Source: Candidatus Poribacteria bacterium | GTDB taxonomy: Bacteria; Poribacteria; WGA-4E; UBA9662 | Reading direction: 5' to 3' | Length of the DNA stretch: 64,000 nucleotides | Assembly (NCBI GenBank): GCA_012963885.1 | Contig: DTUY01000420.1 | Span: 22,321 to 86,320 of the forward strand | Shown here: positions 18,771 to 27,495 of the stretch, piece after piece | Layout of the letters: the number at the start of each line of letters is the position of its first letter | How positions within the stretch are numbered: the first letter of the stretch is position 1 | Made by a program: the position numbers and the translations under genes | The notes under the pieces: generated by a model | Seen by the model: only the letters and a program-made list of their open reading frames with translations | Databases searched by the model: none | Told to the model about the DNA's origin: nothing

Positions 18771-20363
18771 AACGTCAAAGTGTTCAGATTGGATCTGAAA
18801 AAAATAACCCACCAGCTTCAGGCCAAAGATGCAACGCTTTGGTCTGAAGATCCTGATGTACAGACAAAGATTCGCAATCGGCTTGGTTGGTTAGATTGTG
18901 TCGACCGGATGCAGACCTTTCTACCTGAGATTGAAGATTTTGTTGCGTCTGTCAGATCAGATTTTGATCGCATTATTTTGCTAGGTATGGGTGGCAGTGG
19001 CCTTGCCTCTGAGGTATTTGCAGCCACCTTTGGCTCGGCGACAGGTTATCCGGACTTAACAGTAGTTGCTACAACGGATCCTGCTACGATTCTGAAGATT
19101 GACCGGGAATTCGATTTAGCGAAAACACTCTTTATTGTTTCAACTAAGTCGGGAAATACAATTGAAACTCTTTGTCTTTTCCAATATTTCTATCAACGGT
19201 TGGATAAGAAAGGTGATCATTTTATTGCAATTACCGATCCGGCTTCAAACTTGGAAAAAATCGCAGATGAATGTTGTTTCCGGCAGACGTTTCTAAATCC
19301 AGTTGATATTGGGGGGCGGTATTCTGCCCTGTCTTATTTTGGACTTGTACCTGCTGGATTGATTGGCGTTGACTTGCATCAATTATGGAATCATGCGAAG
19401 CAGGTTGATATCGATGGATCAGTGGAATTTGGAGTACAGCTTGCAGCGTATGCTCTTGCAGGTCGTGATAAACTGACTCTTCTCGTGTCACCCAAGCTGT
19501 CTGCATTTGGATACTGGATTGAACAGTTGATCGCTGAAAGTACCGGTAAGCAAGGTAAAGGGATTGTGCCGATTGAAGGAGAAAGAATTGCCGACCCTTC
19601 GTATTATGAGCAAGATAGGGTTTTTGTGTATATCCGTTTCAATGATGAATTGGATGATCAAATCAGAAATATTGAAAGATCCGGCTTACCAGTTATCCAA
19701 ATTGAATTTAATGAGATCTATTATCTGGGTCGTGAATTCTTCCGTTGGGAGATTGCAATAGCAATATCTGGAGCTATAATGCAACTCAATCCGTTTGATG
19801 AACCAAATGTTACTGAGAGCAAACGCATGACTGGGGAGCTCCTTGCCGCTTTTCCTGAAGGTGGTAAATTACCTGAAGAAACACTTGCATTTGAAATAGA
19901 ACAGATTAAAATTTATATTAATTCTTCTTGGTCAGAATCAGCAACAGGTTCAATTAGCGAATGGGTTGAACAATTTCTAGGTCAGGCGCGACTTGGGATT
20001 GATTACATTGTGGTACTTGCCTATATCCCAGAGGATAAAGAGACACTTCAGTCTGTTCAAATGGCCATTCGCGATCGTTTCAAAATTGCCACAACTATCG
20101 GTTACGGCCCACGTTATCTGCACTCAACTGGTCAACTTCATAAAGGTGGATTTAACAATGGGGTCTTTTTGCTGATCACAGTTGATGATTTGGAGGACGT
20201 AGAGATTCCACGCGTGTCTTATAGCTTTAGCAAACTGAAAATGGCGCAGGCATTTGGAGACTTACGAGCGTTGTGTCGTAAAGATCGACGTATTGCTAGA
20301 GTCCACATTTCTGGCGATTTAAGTCAAGGGTTAGAAAAATTAAAGGAGATGATTGCACCATGA
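18756..20363 (+). CDS. pgi: Glucose-6-phosphate isomerase-like protein
   Basis: SIS-domain phosphoglucose isomerase that would convert glucose-6-phosphate and fructose-6-phosphate. The first SIS domain has FDRIILLGMGGSGLASEVFAATFG and STKSGNTIETLCLFQYFYQRL, then FIAITDPASNLEKIA and DIGGRYSALSYFGLVPAGLIG, all typical. It resembles the isomerase half of the transaldolase/isomerase fusion proteins. The start is uncertain: TTG at 18756 is the first usual start in frame, a CTG at 18738 fits the ribosome site spacing better, and a GTG at 18780 is also possible. Its stop overlaps the next gene by ATGA. Confidence 0.88.
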   Translation: MFSPFNVKVFRLDLKKITHQLQAKDATLWSEDPDVQTKIRNRLGWLDCVDRMQTFLPEIEDFVASVRSDFDRIILLGMGGSGLASEVFAATFGSATGYPDLTVVATTDPATILKIDREFDLAKTLFIVSTKSGNTIETLCLFQYFYQRLDKKGDHFIAITDPASNLEKIADECCFRQTFLNPVDIGGRYSALSYFGLVPAGLIGVDLHQLWNHAKQVDIDGSVEFGVQLAAYALAGRDKLTLLVSPKLSAFGYWIEQLIAESTGKQGKGIVPIEGERIADPSYYEQDRVFVYIRFNDELDDQIRNIERSGLPVIQIEFNEIYYLGREFFRWEIAIAISGAIMQLNPFDEPNVTESKRMTGELLAAFPEGGKLPEETLAFEIEQIKIYINSSWSESATGSISEWVEQFLGQARLGIDYIVVLAYIPEDKETLQSVQMAIRDRFKIATTIGYGPRYLHSTGQLHKGGFNNGVFLLITVDDLEDVEIPRVSYSFSKLKMAQAFGDLRALCRKDRRIARVHISGDLSQGLEKLKEMIAP

Positions 20364-21148
20364 AAAAAGGAATTTGTATAGGAACTTTACCGGGCGGTTC
20401 GATTGAAGACCGGTTTAAACTGGGAAAGGACGCTGGGTTTGATGGTATTGAAATCGGCACGCTTGAAAATGATGGTGATCGGCAGAACTGTAAGATGCTT
20501 GCGAATCAGGCTGGTATAGATTTGTTTAGCGTTATGAACGCTAAACACTGGAGTTTGCCGCTCTCTCACCCCGATCCGGAAGTTCGTGCCGATTCGGTTC
20601 AAGGTGTGATTGATTCTCTTGACACAGCAACTGTCATTGGTGCTAGTACGGTCTTACTCGTTCCCGCAGTTGTGAATCCTGAAATATCATACGAGGATGC
20701 TTATAGCAGATCTCAGGAAGAAATTAAAAGTTTGATATCTGTTTCTAAAGAGAAAAATGTAAAGATCTCGATTGAGAATGTGTGGAACAAGTTCTTGCTG
20801 AGCCCCATTGAGTTCGTCAACTACATCGACGAATTTGAAAGCGACTGTATCGGTGCCTACTTCGATGTTGGTAATATTTTGCTATATGGTTATCCACAAC
20901 ATTGGATCCGTTCAATTGGTGGTCGAATGGATAAGGTTCACATCAAAGGGTTTAATGCCAACGGGTTTCGTTGGACGGGATTAATTGAAGATTGTTCAAT
21001 CGACTGGAATGCAGTTATGACAGCGCTTTCTGATATCGGTTACGATGAGTACATTACCGCTGAATTGGGCGTAGATCAAAATGATCCCATCGGAGGCACG
21101 CATAAAATTAGTCAAGATATGGATCGGATTATCGCTGGAGAAGTTTAG
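20360..21148 (+). CDS. Sugar phosphate isomerase/epimerase family protein (TIM barrel)
   Basis: 262 residues with the xylose-isomerase-like TIM-barrel fold: GFDGIEIGTLEND near the N-terminus, KISIENVWNKFLLSPIEFVNYIDEF with the metal-ligand Glu, IGAYFDVGNILLYGYPQHWI with Asp, DKVHIKGFNANGF with His, and DEYITAELGVDQ with the last Glu. These are the expected divalent-metal ligands. Its ATG overlaps the preceding isomerase stop, so the two are translated together. The exact sugar is unknown; hydroxypyruvate isomerase-like or hexulose-phosphate epimerase-like roles are possible. Confidence 0.85.
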   Translation: MKKGICIGTLPGGSIEDRFKLGKDAGFDGIEIGTLENDGDRQNCKMLANQAGIDLFSVMNAKHWSLPLSHPDPEVRADSVQGVIDSLDTATVIGASTVLLVPAVVNPEISYEDAYSRSQEEIKSLISVSKEKNVKISIENVWNKFLLSPIEFVNYIDEFESDCIGAYFDVGNILLYGYPQHWIRSIGGRMDKVHIKGFNANGFRWTGLIEDCSIDWNAVMTALSDIGYDEYITAELGVDQNDPIGGTHKISQDMDRIIAGEV

Positions 21149-21152
21149 CAAA

Positions 21153-22181
21153 ATGATGATGAAGTCGCGTTTGCAGGAGATACTTGGTGGGTTTGGTGAT
21201 AGCAAAATTTTGGTTATTGGTGACTTCTATCTAGATGCGTATTGGATAATCGATAAAACGCGTTCGACCCTTTCGCTTGAAACGCCTTGGCACACTTCAC
21301 CTGTTGTGGATCAACGCTATAGTCCCGGAGCGGCGGGTACAGTTACCAACAACTTGAATGCGTTGGGAGTTGGTTCAGTCTATGTGGTTGGTGTAATCAG
21401 TGAAGATGGTTTCGGTACAACACTAGTTAACCAGCTCAATAAAAATGGTTGCATCACTGACTTTATGATTAGTTCCTCTGACCGGGTTACCCCAACTTAC
21501 CTGAAACCGATCCATCGCGGCTATGAAAATGTAGCGGTTGAATCCTCTCGTTTTGACATTGAGAATCTAGTGCCATCATCACGTAATCTGGAAGACCAAG
21601 TGATTGAAAACTTAAACGCGTGTGTTCCTCTGGTTGATGGTATAATTGTAGGAGATCAAATGCCTTACGATAATTTAGGAGTAATCACTGACCGGGTTCG
21701 TGAGGAGATTTGTCGTCTTGCTATTGAACTTCCTGAGAAAATCTTCTATGCTGATTCACGAACGCGGATTGGTCGGTACAAGAACCTCGTTATTAAACCG
21801 AATCGGTTTGAAGCAAAACGAGCGATTGAACCGGAATGGGCTGGCGAGGACGTGAACATCGACGAAGTTAAAGAAATTGGCAAAACTTTACTGTCGCATA
21901 CTGGTCAGTCACTTTTTATCACTGTTGGGTGTAGCGGTATCGTGGTGTTCGACGGCGATGAAATCAGCCACGTGCCTGGCATCCCCGTTGAAGGTCAAGT
22001 TGACCCTGTTGGCGCAGGTGATAGTGTCTCAGCTGGATTGGTGACATCGCTCTGCTGTGGTGGAAGTTACATCGAAGCTGCAATTATTGGGAATCTTGTG
22101 GCTTCAATCACTGTCACCAAGATTGGTACAACTGGTACCGCCTCGCCTGACGAGGTAATTAATAGATTCCTGTCATTGTAA
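21153..22181 (+). CDS. PfkB-family carbohydrate kinase
   Basis: 342-residue ribokinase-like sugar kinase. It opens with KILVIGDFYLDAYWIIDKTRSTLSLETPW and YSPGAAGTVTNNLNALGVGSVYVVGVISEDGFG, a layout like heptose-7-phosphate kinase (HldE N-domain), and has the anion-hole motif DPVGAGDSVSAG near residue 290, whose Asp is the catalytic base. I chose the first ATG of an ATGATGATG run, 4 bases after the previous gene and preceded by GGAG; the open frame extends upstream but only inside the preceding gene. Substrate unknown. With the two upstream genes it suggests a small sugar-phosphate pathway. Confidence 0.85.
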   Translation: MMMKSRLQEILGGFGDSKILVIGDFYLDAYWIIDKTRSTLSLETPWHTSPVVDQRYSPGAAGTVTNNLNALGVGSVYVVGVISEDGFGTTLVNQLNKNGCITDFMISSSDRVTPTYLKPIHRGYENVAVESSRFDIENLVPSSRNLEDQVIENLNACVPLVDGIIVGDQMPYDNLGVITDRVREEICRLAIELPEKIFYADSRTRIGRYKNLVIKPNRFEAKRAIEPEWAGEDVNIDEVKEIGKTLLSHTGQSLFITVGCSGIVVFDGDEISHVPGIPVEGQVDPVGAGDSVSAGLVTSLCCGGSYIEAAIIGNLVASITVTKIGTTGTASPDEVINRFLSL

Positions 22182-22184
22182 AGA

Positions 22185-22949
22185 ATGGATCTTTTAACTG
22201 CAATTCATCAGCGACGGAGTCATCGTGGTGATTTTGAGAGTAAACCAATTTGTCAAAAGCATCTTGATCAGCTGATAGAAGCTGCTCGATGGGCACCTTC
22301 ACCATTTAATGTTCAGCCTTGGAAATTGTTGATTATACTTGATGTGGAAAGCAAGAATACCATTGCGGATCTAACACAATCGGCAATAACCGAACAGCTT
22401 AAGGATGCACGTTTTCTTGATGACAATAGCCGTTGGGTCCGATTGTCTGATGAGGAATGGATGGACAAGAAAGACGGTATTTTACTCTCCGATCATCTGA
22501 AATTGCCTCCACCTTTTGAACGAAATCTAACCAGAGCAAAACCGATACTAAAAAACGCAGGGCTTCTTAGTTTTTTAGGTCATATGAAAGCAGGTAGAAT
22601 ACCTGCAAAAGAGATTTCAGACCAGATTAGAAATTCGCCGATTCTGATTCTAATTGTAATGGACTATCAGCGTCGACCGCCGGGTGATGGCAGTCAACGT
22701 TGGATGTGGCTTGGAATGGGAGCCATGATCCAGAACCTCCTGCTTACAGCAGCAGCATTAGAAATTGGCGTTCAGTTTGTCAGTGCTCCAATTGAGCGTG
22801 CCGAGGATCGAAAGACACTAGGCGAAGTTTTTAATATGCCACCGTCCTGCGAAATTATATCTCTTCTCAGAGTCGGGTATGCTAAGCAGATTAATCAGAA
22901 ATCTGTCCGGTTAGATCCCTCCGAATTTGTTTGTTACGAAAGTTTCTGA
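22185..22949 (+). CDS. Nitroreductase-family flavoprotein
   Basis: 254 residues. The N-terminal LLTAIHQRRSHRGDFESKPI and AARWAPSPFNVQPWKLLII segments are the FMN-binding marks of the nitroreductase fold; the MWLGMGAMIQNLLLTAAALEIGVQFVSAP segment is the conserved second half. An insert of about 60 residues between the halves (DDNSRWVRLSDEEWMDKKDG and on) may cap the active site. It starts 3 bases after the kinase gene. The substrate cannot be inferred. Confidence 0.85.
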   Translation: MDLLTAIHQRRSHRGDFESKPICQKHLDQLIEAARWAPSPFNVQPWKLLIILDVESKNTIADLTQSAITEQLKDARFLDDNSRWVRLSDEEWMDKKDGILLSDHLKLPPPFERNLTRAKPILKNAGLLSFLGHMKAGRIPAKEISDQIRNSPILILIVMDYQRRPPGDGSQRWMWLGMGAMIQNLLLTAAALEIGVQFVSAPIERAEDRKTLGEVFNMPPSCEIISLLRVGYAKQINQKSVRLDPSEFVCYESF

Positions 22950-22956
22950 AAATGAC

Positions 22957-24474
22957 ATGAATCCAGGAAAAGTTTATCTCGTTGGCGCGGGGCCAGGTGA
23001 CCCGAAACTTATTACGTTGAGAGGTATTGAGTGCCTCCAAATAGCGAATGTCGTCATCTATGATTCTCTCGTCAACCAGATTTTACTGGATTTTTACGCA
23101 CCGACAGCCGAAAAGATCTACGGCGGCAAAATGAAAGGGGAGCAGGAAAGACGCCAGGCTGAGATTAATCGTCAAATGGTTGATTACACTAGAGCGGGCA
23201 AGACGGTTGTTCGGCTTAAAGGTGGAGATCCCTTTGTTTTTGGTCGTGGCGGTGATGAGGCGTTAGTGTTGGCTGAAGCAGGAATTGATTTTGAGATTGT
23301 CCCCGGCGTGACTTCGGCTACTGCTGTGCCTGCTTATGCGGGTATTCCAGTGACAATGCGAGATTATGCTTCATCCTTTGCCGTGGTAACAGGCCATTCC
23401 GCAGCATTAGATTCTACTTCGCCAATTGGTTGGGAAAAGATTGCGACCGGAATCGATACCATTGTAATTCTAATGGGAGTTGGTCATCTGGATGAAATCA
23501 CCCGGAGGCTAATTGAGAATGGTAGATCCCCGCAAACGCCAACTGTCCTAGTGCAATATGGAACAACACCGGAACAGAAAACGATTGAAGGCACATTAGC
23601 TGATATTACACAGAAAGCTGAAGAAGCTAATTTTCAATCGCCTGCCGTGATTGTTGTGGGGGAAGTTAACCGTTTGCGCAAACATCTGAAGTGGTTTGAG
23701 CAAAAGCCACTTTTTGGCCGAAAAATTCTCGTGACACGGGCTCGCGCGCAATCAGCTAATTTTGTTAGTAAACTTGTGTCCCAAGGGGCGATGGTGTTAT
23801 CATCTCCAATGATAGAAATAGTTCCAATTGATCAGAATTTAGCACTTGATCAATCGATAGATGGCCTTTCTGATTATGACTGGGTTGTTTTCACCAGTAC
23901 AAATTCGGTCAATATTTTTCACCGTAGGTTGTGTGAGAGAGGAAAAGATTCACGTTCATTTGGTCCTGTGAAGATCTGTGCTGTTGGGGATAAAACGACA
24001 CAGGCACTGCAGCAGATTGGTATCTTGCCGGACTTTGTACCTTCCGAATCTTTGGGATCCGTAATCGCAGAGGAGATGAAAGATGTTGCTCACCAAAGAA
24101 TTCTGATACCTCGCTCACGAATTGGTCGTCCAGAATTGTCAGATAGCTTGCGTGAGCGACAAGCGATAGTGGATGATATGCCGATTTATGATACTGTCAA
24201 AGTACAGGGCGAAGAACAGAACGAAATGTTAGAAAAGCTGAAAAACGGTGATATTGACATGGTAACTTTTACCAGTTCCTCTACGGCTGAGAATTTTTTA
24301 AACATGCTAGATGAACCACAGTCATTAATGAAAAACGTCCGAATTGCAGTTATCGGTCAATCAACGGCTAGAACTGTTATGATGCATGGTTTAAAGTATG
24401 ACATTATTGCAGACCAACCATTGATTGAGAATCTTGTTGATAATATTGTTGAATTTTATCGCGTTAATAATTAA
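22957..24474 (+). CDS. cobA-hemD: CobA-HemD fusion: uroporphyrinogen-III methyltransferase/synthase
   Basis: 505 residues in two parts. Residues 1-245 are uroporphyrinogen-III C-methyltransferase (VYLVGAGPGDPKLITLRG, VRLKGGDPFVFGRGGDEA, VPGVTSATAVPAYAGIPVT), which leads to siroheme and cobalamin. Residues about 255-500 are a uroporphyrinogen-III synthase domain (GRKILVTRARAQSANFV, DWVVFTSTNSVNIF, VTFTSSSTAENFL), which makes the shared precursor of heme. The ATG at 22957 was chosen since MNPGKVYLVGAG is the family start; the open frame extends 10 codons into the previous gene. It is followed by the ccm genes, consistent with a heme supply role. Confidence 0.93.
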   Translation: MNPGKVYLVGAGPGDPKLITLRGIECLQIANVVIYDSLVNQILLDFYAPTAEKIYGGKMKGEQERRQAEINRQMVDYTRAGKTVVRLKGGDPFVFGRGGDEALVLAEAGIDFEIVPGVTSATAVPAYAGIPVTMRDYASSFAVVTGHSAALDSTSPIGWEKIATGIDTIVILMGVGHLDEITRRLIENGRSPQTPTVLVQYGTTPEQKTIEGTLADITQKAEEANFQSPAVIVVGEVNRLRKHLKWFEQKPLFGRKILVTRARAQSANFVSKLVSQGAMVLSSPMIEIVPIDQNLALDQSIDGLSDYDWVVFTSTNSVNIFHRRLCERGKDSRSFGPVKICAVGDKTTQALQQIGILPDFVPSESLGSVIAEEMKDVAHQRILIPRSRIGRPELSDSLRERQAIVDDMPIYDTVKVQGEEQNEMLEKLKNGDIDMVTFTSSSTAENFLNMLDEPQSLMKNVRIAVIGQSTARTVMMHGLKYDIIADQPLIENLVDNIVEFYRVNN

Positions 24475-24493
24475 GTGGTTGGGGAAACTTAAA

Positions 24494-24955
24494 ATGAGTC
24501 GTAGTAGAATTAAAATTTTCATTGCCAGTGGCATTCTCGCTTCTTCATTGATATTGTTGGTCTTTGTCGGTGTGAAAAATACCAGTCTACAGCATTTTAA
24601 GCCTGAACAACTAGTAATCCGGGCTCAGGAAGTTCATCAAAAGGGAGTTCAAATAGACGGGTTTATCGCGGAAAAATCAACACGTTGGGATCCCGGTAAT
24701 TTTCAACTGTCCTTTATTATCCGTGATGCGGCAGATACTGCACGTGTCAATGTCGTTTCGGTTGATAGGCTCAAGCCTGACAATTTTAAAGATGGTGGAA
24801 ATGTTTTTGTTGAAGGACGATACAATGCGGATCAAAATCTGATTACCGCCTCAAAGATTCAGACAAAATGTGCTTCGAAGTATCAGCAGGCGGAAAGCGC
24901 ATTGGCAACTCAGGAAGTGTACCAAACAGAGACGAAGGTTACGCAACAGAACTAA
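24494..24955 (+). CDS. ccmE: Cytochrome c maturation heme chaperone CcmE, Cys-type
   Basis: 153 residues: one N-terminal membrane helix (IKIFIASGILASSLILLVFVGV) and a periplasmic OB-fold domain (QIDGFIAEKSTRWDP, FIIRDAADTARVNVVSV, VFVEGRYNADQNLITASKIQTKC). In most CcmE proteins heme is bound by His in HxxxY; here the matching site is C126-A-S-K-Y130, a CxxxY motif. This variant is known from archaea and Desulfovibrio-type systems. The ATG at 24494 is chosen; the frame extends upstream inside cobA-hemD. It is followed by ccmF. Confidence 0.88.
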   Translation: MSRSRIKIFIASGILASSLILLVFVGVKNTSLQHFKPEQLVIRAQEVHQKGVQIDGFIAEKSTRWDPGNFQLSFIIRDAADTARVNVVSVDRLKPDNFKDGGNVFVEGRYNADQNLITASKIQTKCASKYQQAESALATQEVYQTETKVTQQN

Positions 24956-24977
24956 ATTTACTCAGGAATAACGGATT

Positions 24978-27020
24978 ATGGCATCAGAGATTGGTCAGGC
25001 TGCAATTTGGCTTGCCGTTTTTTCAACCCTATGGGCAATTGGGATGCTTTCCATTGGATTGCGCAATAGGAATAATAACGCAATTATCAGTGGGAGAAAC
25101 GGTGTCGTTGCAACTTTTGGGTTAATTAGCATAGCCGTGGCTGGATTGATTTATGGGTTTCTCACAGATGATTTTTCTATACGTTATGTTGCGGAGGGCT
25201 CGAGTTTTTATCAGCCGGTACTATACAAAATTGCTGCCCTGTGGGGGAAAATGTCTGGATCACTGCTGTTTTGGTTGTGGCTGATTGCACTTTTCGGCAC
25301 AGTTTTTGTTTGGCAGAATCGTCGTGCGACAGACCGTCTTACTGACCATGCCCTAATTCCTATCTCCATAGTTATGCTTTTCTTCATTATCCTTGTTTCA
25401 GGCTTAATTAGAGGTGTTTATAATCCCCTTTCTAGATTTCCAAACGGAGGTGTTATACCCGATGGTGCAGGGATGAATCCCTTACTCCAGACGCCAAGTA
25501 TGGCCTTCCATCCTCCAATACTTTACATCGGGTTTGTCAGTTTAACGATACCTTTTGCGTTCGCGATTGGAGCATTAATGTCTGGTAGGATTGATAATGA
25601 TTGGATCATTAGATCTCGAAGATGGACACTTTTCTCCTGGTTGGCATTAACAGTCGGAATTACACTTGGCGGAAACTGGGCATACCGTGAGCTGGGCTGG
25701 GGAGGCTATTGGGCTTGGGATCCGGTAGAGAACGCATCACTTATGCCGTGGCTTCTATGTAGTGCTTATTTGCATTCAGTTATGATCCAAGAAAAGCGAA
25801 ACATGCTTAAAGTTTGGAATATAATCCTTATGGTTCTTGCCTTTGAATTCACAATTCTTGGTACATTTATTACTCGAAGCGGGATTATCACCTCAGTCCA
25901 TGCCTTTGCTGAAGGGGATATCGGAATATATTTCATGAGTTTCATCCTCCTATCCATATTTACTATCGTTGGTTTAATTGTTTTCCGTTGGGAAGAATTG
26001 AAAAGCCTGAATTGCCTTGAGTCCTTTTTATCTAAGGAAAGCGCCTTTGTTTTGAATAATTGGTTGTTTGTTGCTCTAACGTTAATAGTCCTGTGGGGAA
26101 CGCTTTGGCCGATAATCTCTGAGGCAATGACAGGCCAGAAGACTGCAGTACCGGAAGAGTTTTTCAATAAAACAGTCATTATTCCAGGATTAATGCTTTT
26201 GTTTCTAACGGGAGTGGGGCCAATTATCTCTTGGAGAAAACTGACCTTAAGTAACCTTAAGCACGTGTTCTCCAAGCCAATTATATCGGCCTTGATCTTG
26301 CTAATTCCTACGGTTATTTATTTGTTTCTGAATGGTAAAACCCTTGTAGAAACTCGATCTATCTACACTATACTCTGCATGTTTTGTGCCGTTTTTGTTT
26401 TGGTAGCCATTGCTGATGAATTCTATCGTGGAGGCAAGTTAAGGTCAAAGCGCCACGAAATCGGTTTCCTTAGTGGATTAATTAGGCTGATCAAACGAAA
26501 TAAGAGGCGTTATGGAGGATACATCGTTCATGTTGGTATTGTTATTGTTTACATTGGTATTATGGGATCAAAAGGTTACTTCCTGCTTGAATCGAAAAGC
26601 GTAACTAATGGACAATCAATCGAGATCGGAAAATATCAATTAACTCTTAACAATGGTTTTCAAGAGAAGTTTCCAAACTTTGTACTGGCTGGTGCGTATT
26701 TTGATGTGAAGAAAAACGGAAAACACATTAAAACAGTGCAACCTGCTCGTGGTTTTTATTTTCAGGCGGGACAGGGGGAGCAAGATACGATTGAGTCGGC
26801 AATTACCCATTTTGGTTTAGATGATCTCTACATTGCTCTGGGGCCACTGCCGCAAAATGCCGCTGAATATGTATCCAGAGGAGAACCAGTTTCAGTTCAG
26901 GTATACCATAATCCGTTGATTAGTCTGGTGTGGATTGGTGTTGCTATCATGTTTGCTGGGGGGTGTGTGGCGATGTTAGAAAAGAACTATAAAGACAGCG
27001 AAAAGCTGATAGATGCATAG
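24978..27020 (+). CDS. ccmF: Cytochrome c heme lyase subunit CcmF
   Basis: 680-residue multi-spanning membrane protein that attaches heme to apocytochrome c. The WWD domain is plain in GGNWAYRELGWGGYWAWDPVENASLMPWL near residue 235, followed by HSVMIQEKRNMLKVWN, FITRSGIITSVHAFAEGDIG and further helices. A large periplasmic domain (MGSKGYFLLESKSVTNG onward) precedes the last helix. Length is close to E. coli CcmF (647). The stop overlaps the ccmH-like start by 8 bases, so the two are coupled. Confidence 0.95.
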   Translation: MASEIGQAAIWLAVFSTLWAIGMLSIGLRNRNNNAIISGRNGVVATFGLISIAVAGLIYGFLTDDFSIRYVAEGSSFYQPVLYKIAALWGKMSGSLLFWLWLIALFGTVFVWQNRRATDRLTDHALIPISIVMLFFIILVSGLIRGVYNPLSRFPNGGVIPDGAGMNPLLQTPSMAFHPPILYIGFVSLTIPFAFAIGALMSGRIDNDWIIRSRRWTLFSWLALTVGITLGGNWAYRELGWGGYWAWDPVENASLMPWLLCSAYLHSVMIQEKRNMLKVWNIILMVLAFEFTILGTFITRSGIITSVHAFAEGDIGIYFMSFILLSIFTIVGLIVFRWEELKSLNCLESFLSKESAFVLNNWLFVALTLIVLWGTLWPIISEAMTGQKTAVPEEFFNKTVIIPGLMLLFLTGVGPIISWRKLTLSNLKHVFSKPIISALILLIPTVIYLFLNGKTLVETRSIYTILCMFCAVFVLVAIADEFYRGGKLRSKRHEIGFLSGLIRLIKRNKRRYGGYIVHVGIVIVYIGIMGSKGYFLLESKSVTNGQSIEIGKYQLTLNNGFQEKFPNFVLAGAYFDVKKNGKHIKTVQPARGFYFQAGQGEQDTIESAITHFGLDDLYIALGPLPQNAAEYVSRGEPVSVQVYHNPLISLVWIGVAIMFAGGCVAMLEKNYKDSEKLIDA

Positions 27021-27495
27021 ATTCAGGGACCTCCTCAGTCTAGTGTTAGCATGCGGATTATCTATACCACCAATTTATGCTGATGAACGGACGCTTGAAG
27101 ATCCAGTGATTGAATTGTCGGAAAGTGTCTACTGTCCTTGTGGCTGTGTTCGTGAAACAATTCGGGCATGTGTTTGTGGGACGGCACAAGGTATAACGCA
27201 GGAGTTCCAAAATCGACTGCGAAATGAAGAAACTATTGAGGAAATTCGAGAAGATTATCTAGGAAAATATGGAACACAATTCAATGCCGTAATGCTGGCA
27301 GAAGGATTCAACATAGTTGCTTATGTAATCCCATTCTTTATTTTGGTTGTCGGACTTGGTATTGTGGCCATTGTAATCACTCGTTTAAAACAAGGAATCA
27401 GAGAGCCTGCCAAGACTACCTCGGCCAAAATAGATCGGGCCCAATTTGATTACCAGCAAATTGAAGATGAGGTTGAACGCTACAAACGGGATTGA
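27013..27495 (+). CDS. ccmH: Divergent CcmH-like cytochrome c maturation protein
   Basis: 160 residues with a signal-like N-terminus, a periplasmic Cys-rich domain and a C-terminal membrane helix (IVAYVIPFFILVVGLGIVAIVI). Classical CcmH has one LRCxxCQ motif; this one has CPCGC at 41-45 and CVCG at 53-56, five cysteines in all, followed by a helical segment (ITQEFQNRLRNEETIEEIREDYLGKYG) that resembles the CcmH three-helix domain. It probably reduces or presents the apocytochrome CxxCH thiols. Overlap with ccmF and position support the call. Confidence 0.75.
   Translation: MHRFRDLLSLVLACGLSIPPIYADERTLEDPVIELSESVYCPCGCVRETIRACVCGTAQGITQEFQNRLRNEETIEEIREDYLGKYGTQFNAVMLAEGFNIVAYVIPFFILVVGLGIVAIVITRLKQGIREPAKTTSAKIDRAQFDYQQIEDEVERYKRD

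Noticed and set aside
25766..26275. Minus-strand frame of 169 codons inside ccmF
   Set aside because: Antisense of a strongly conserved gene; no support.
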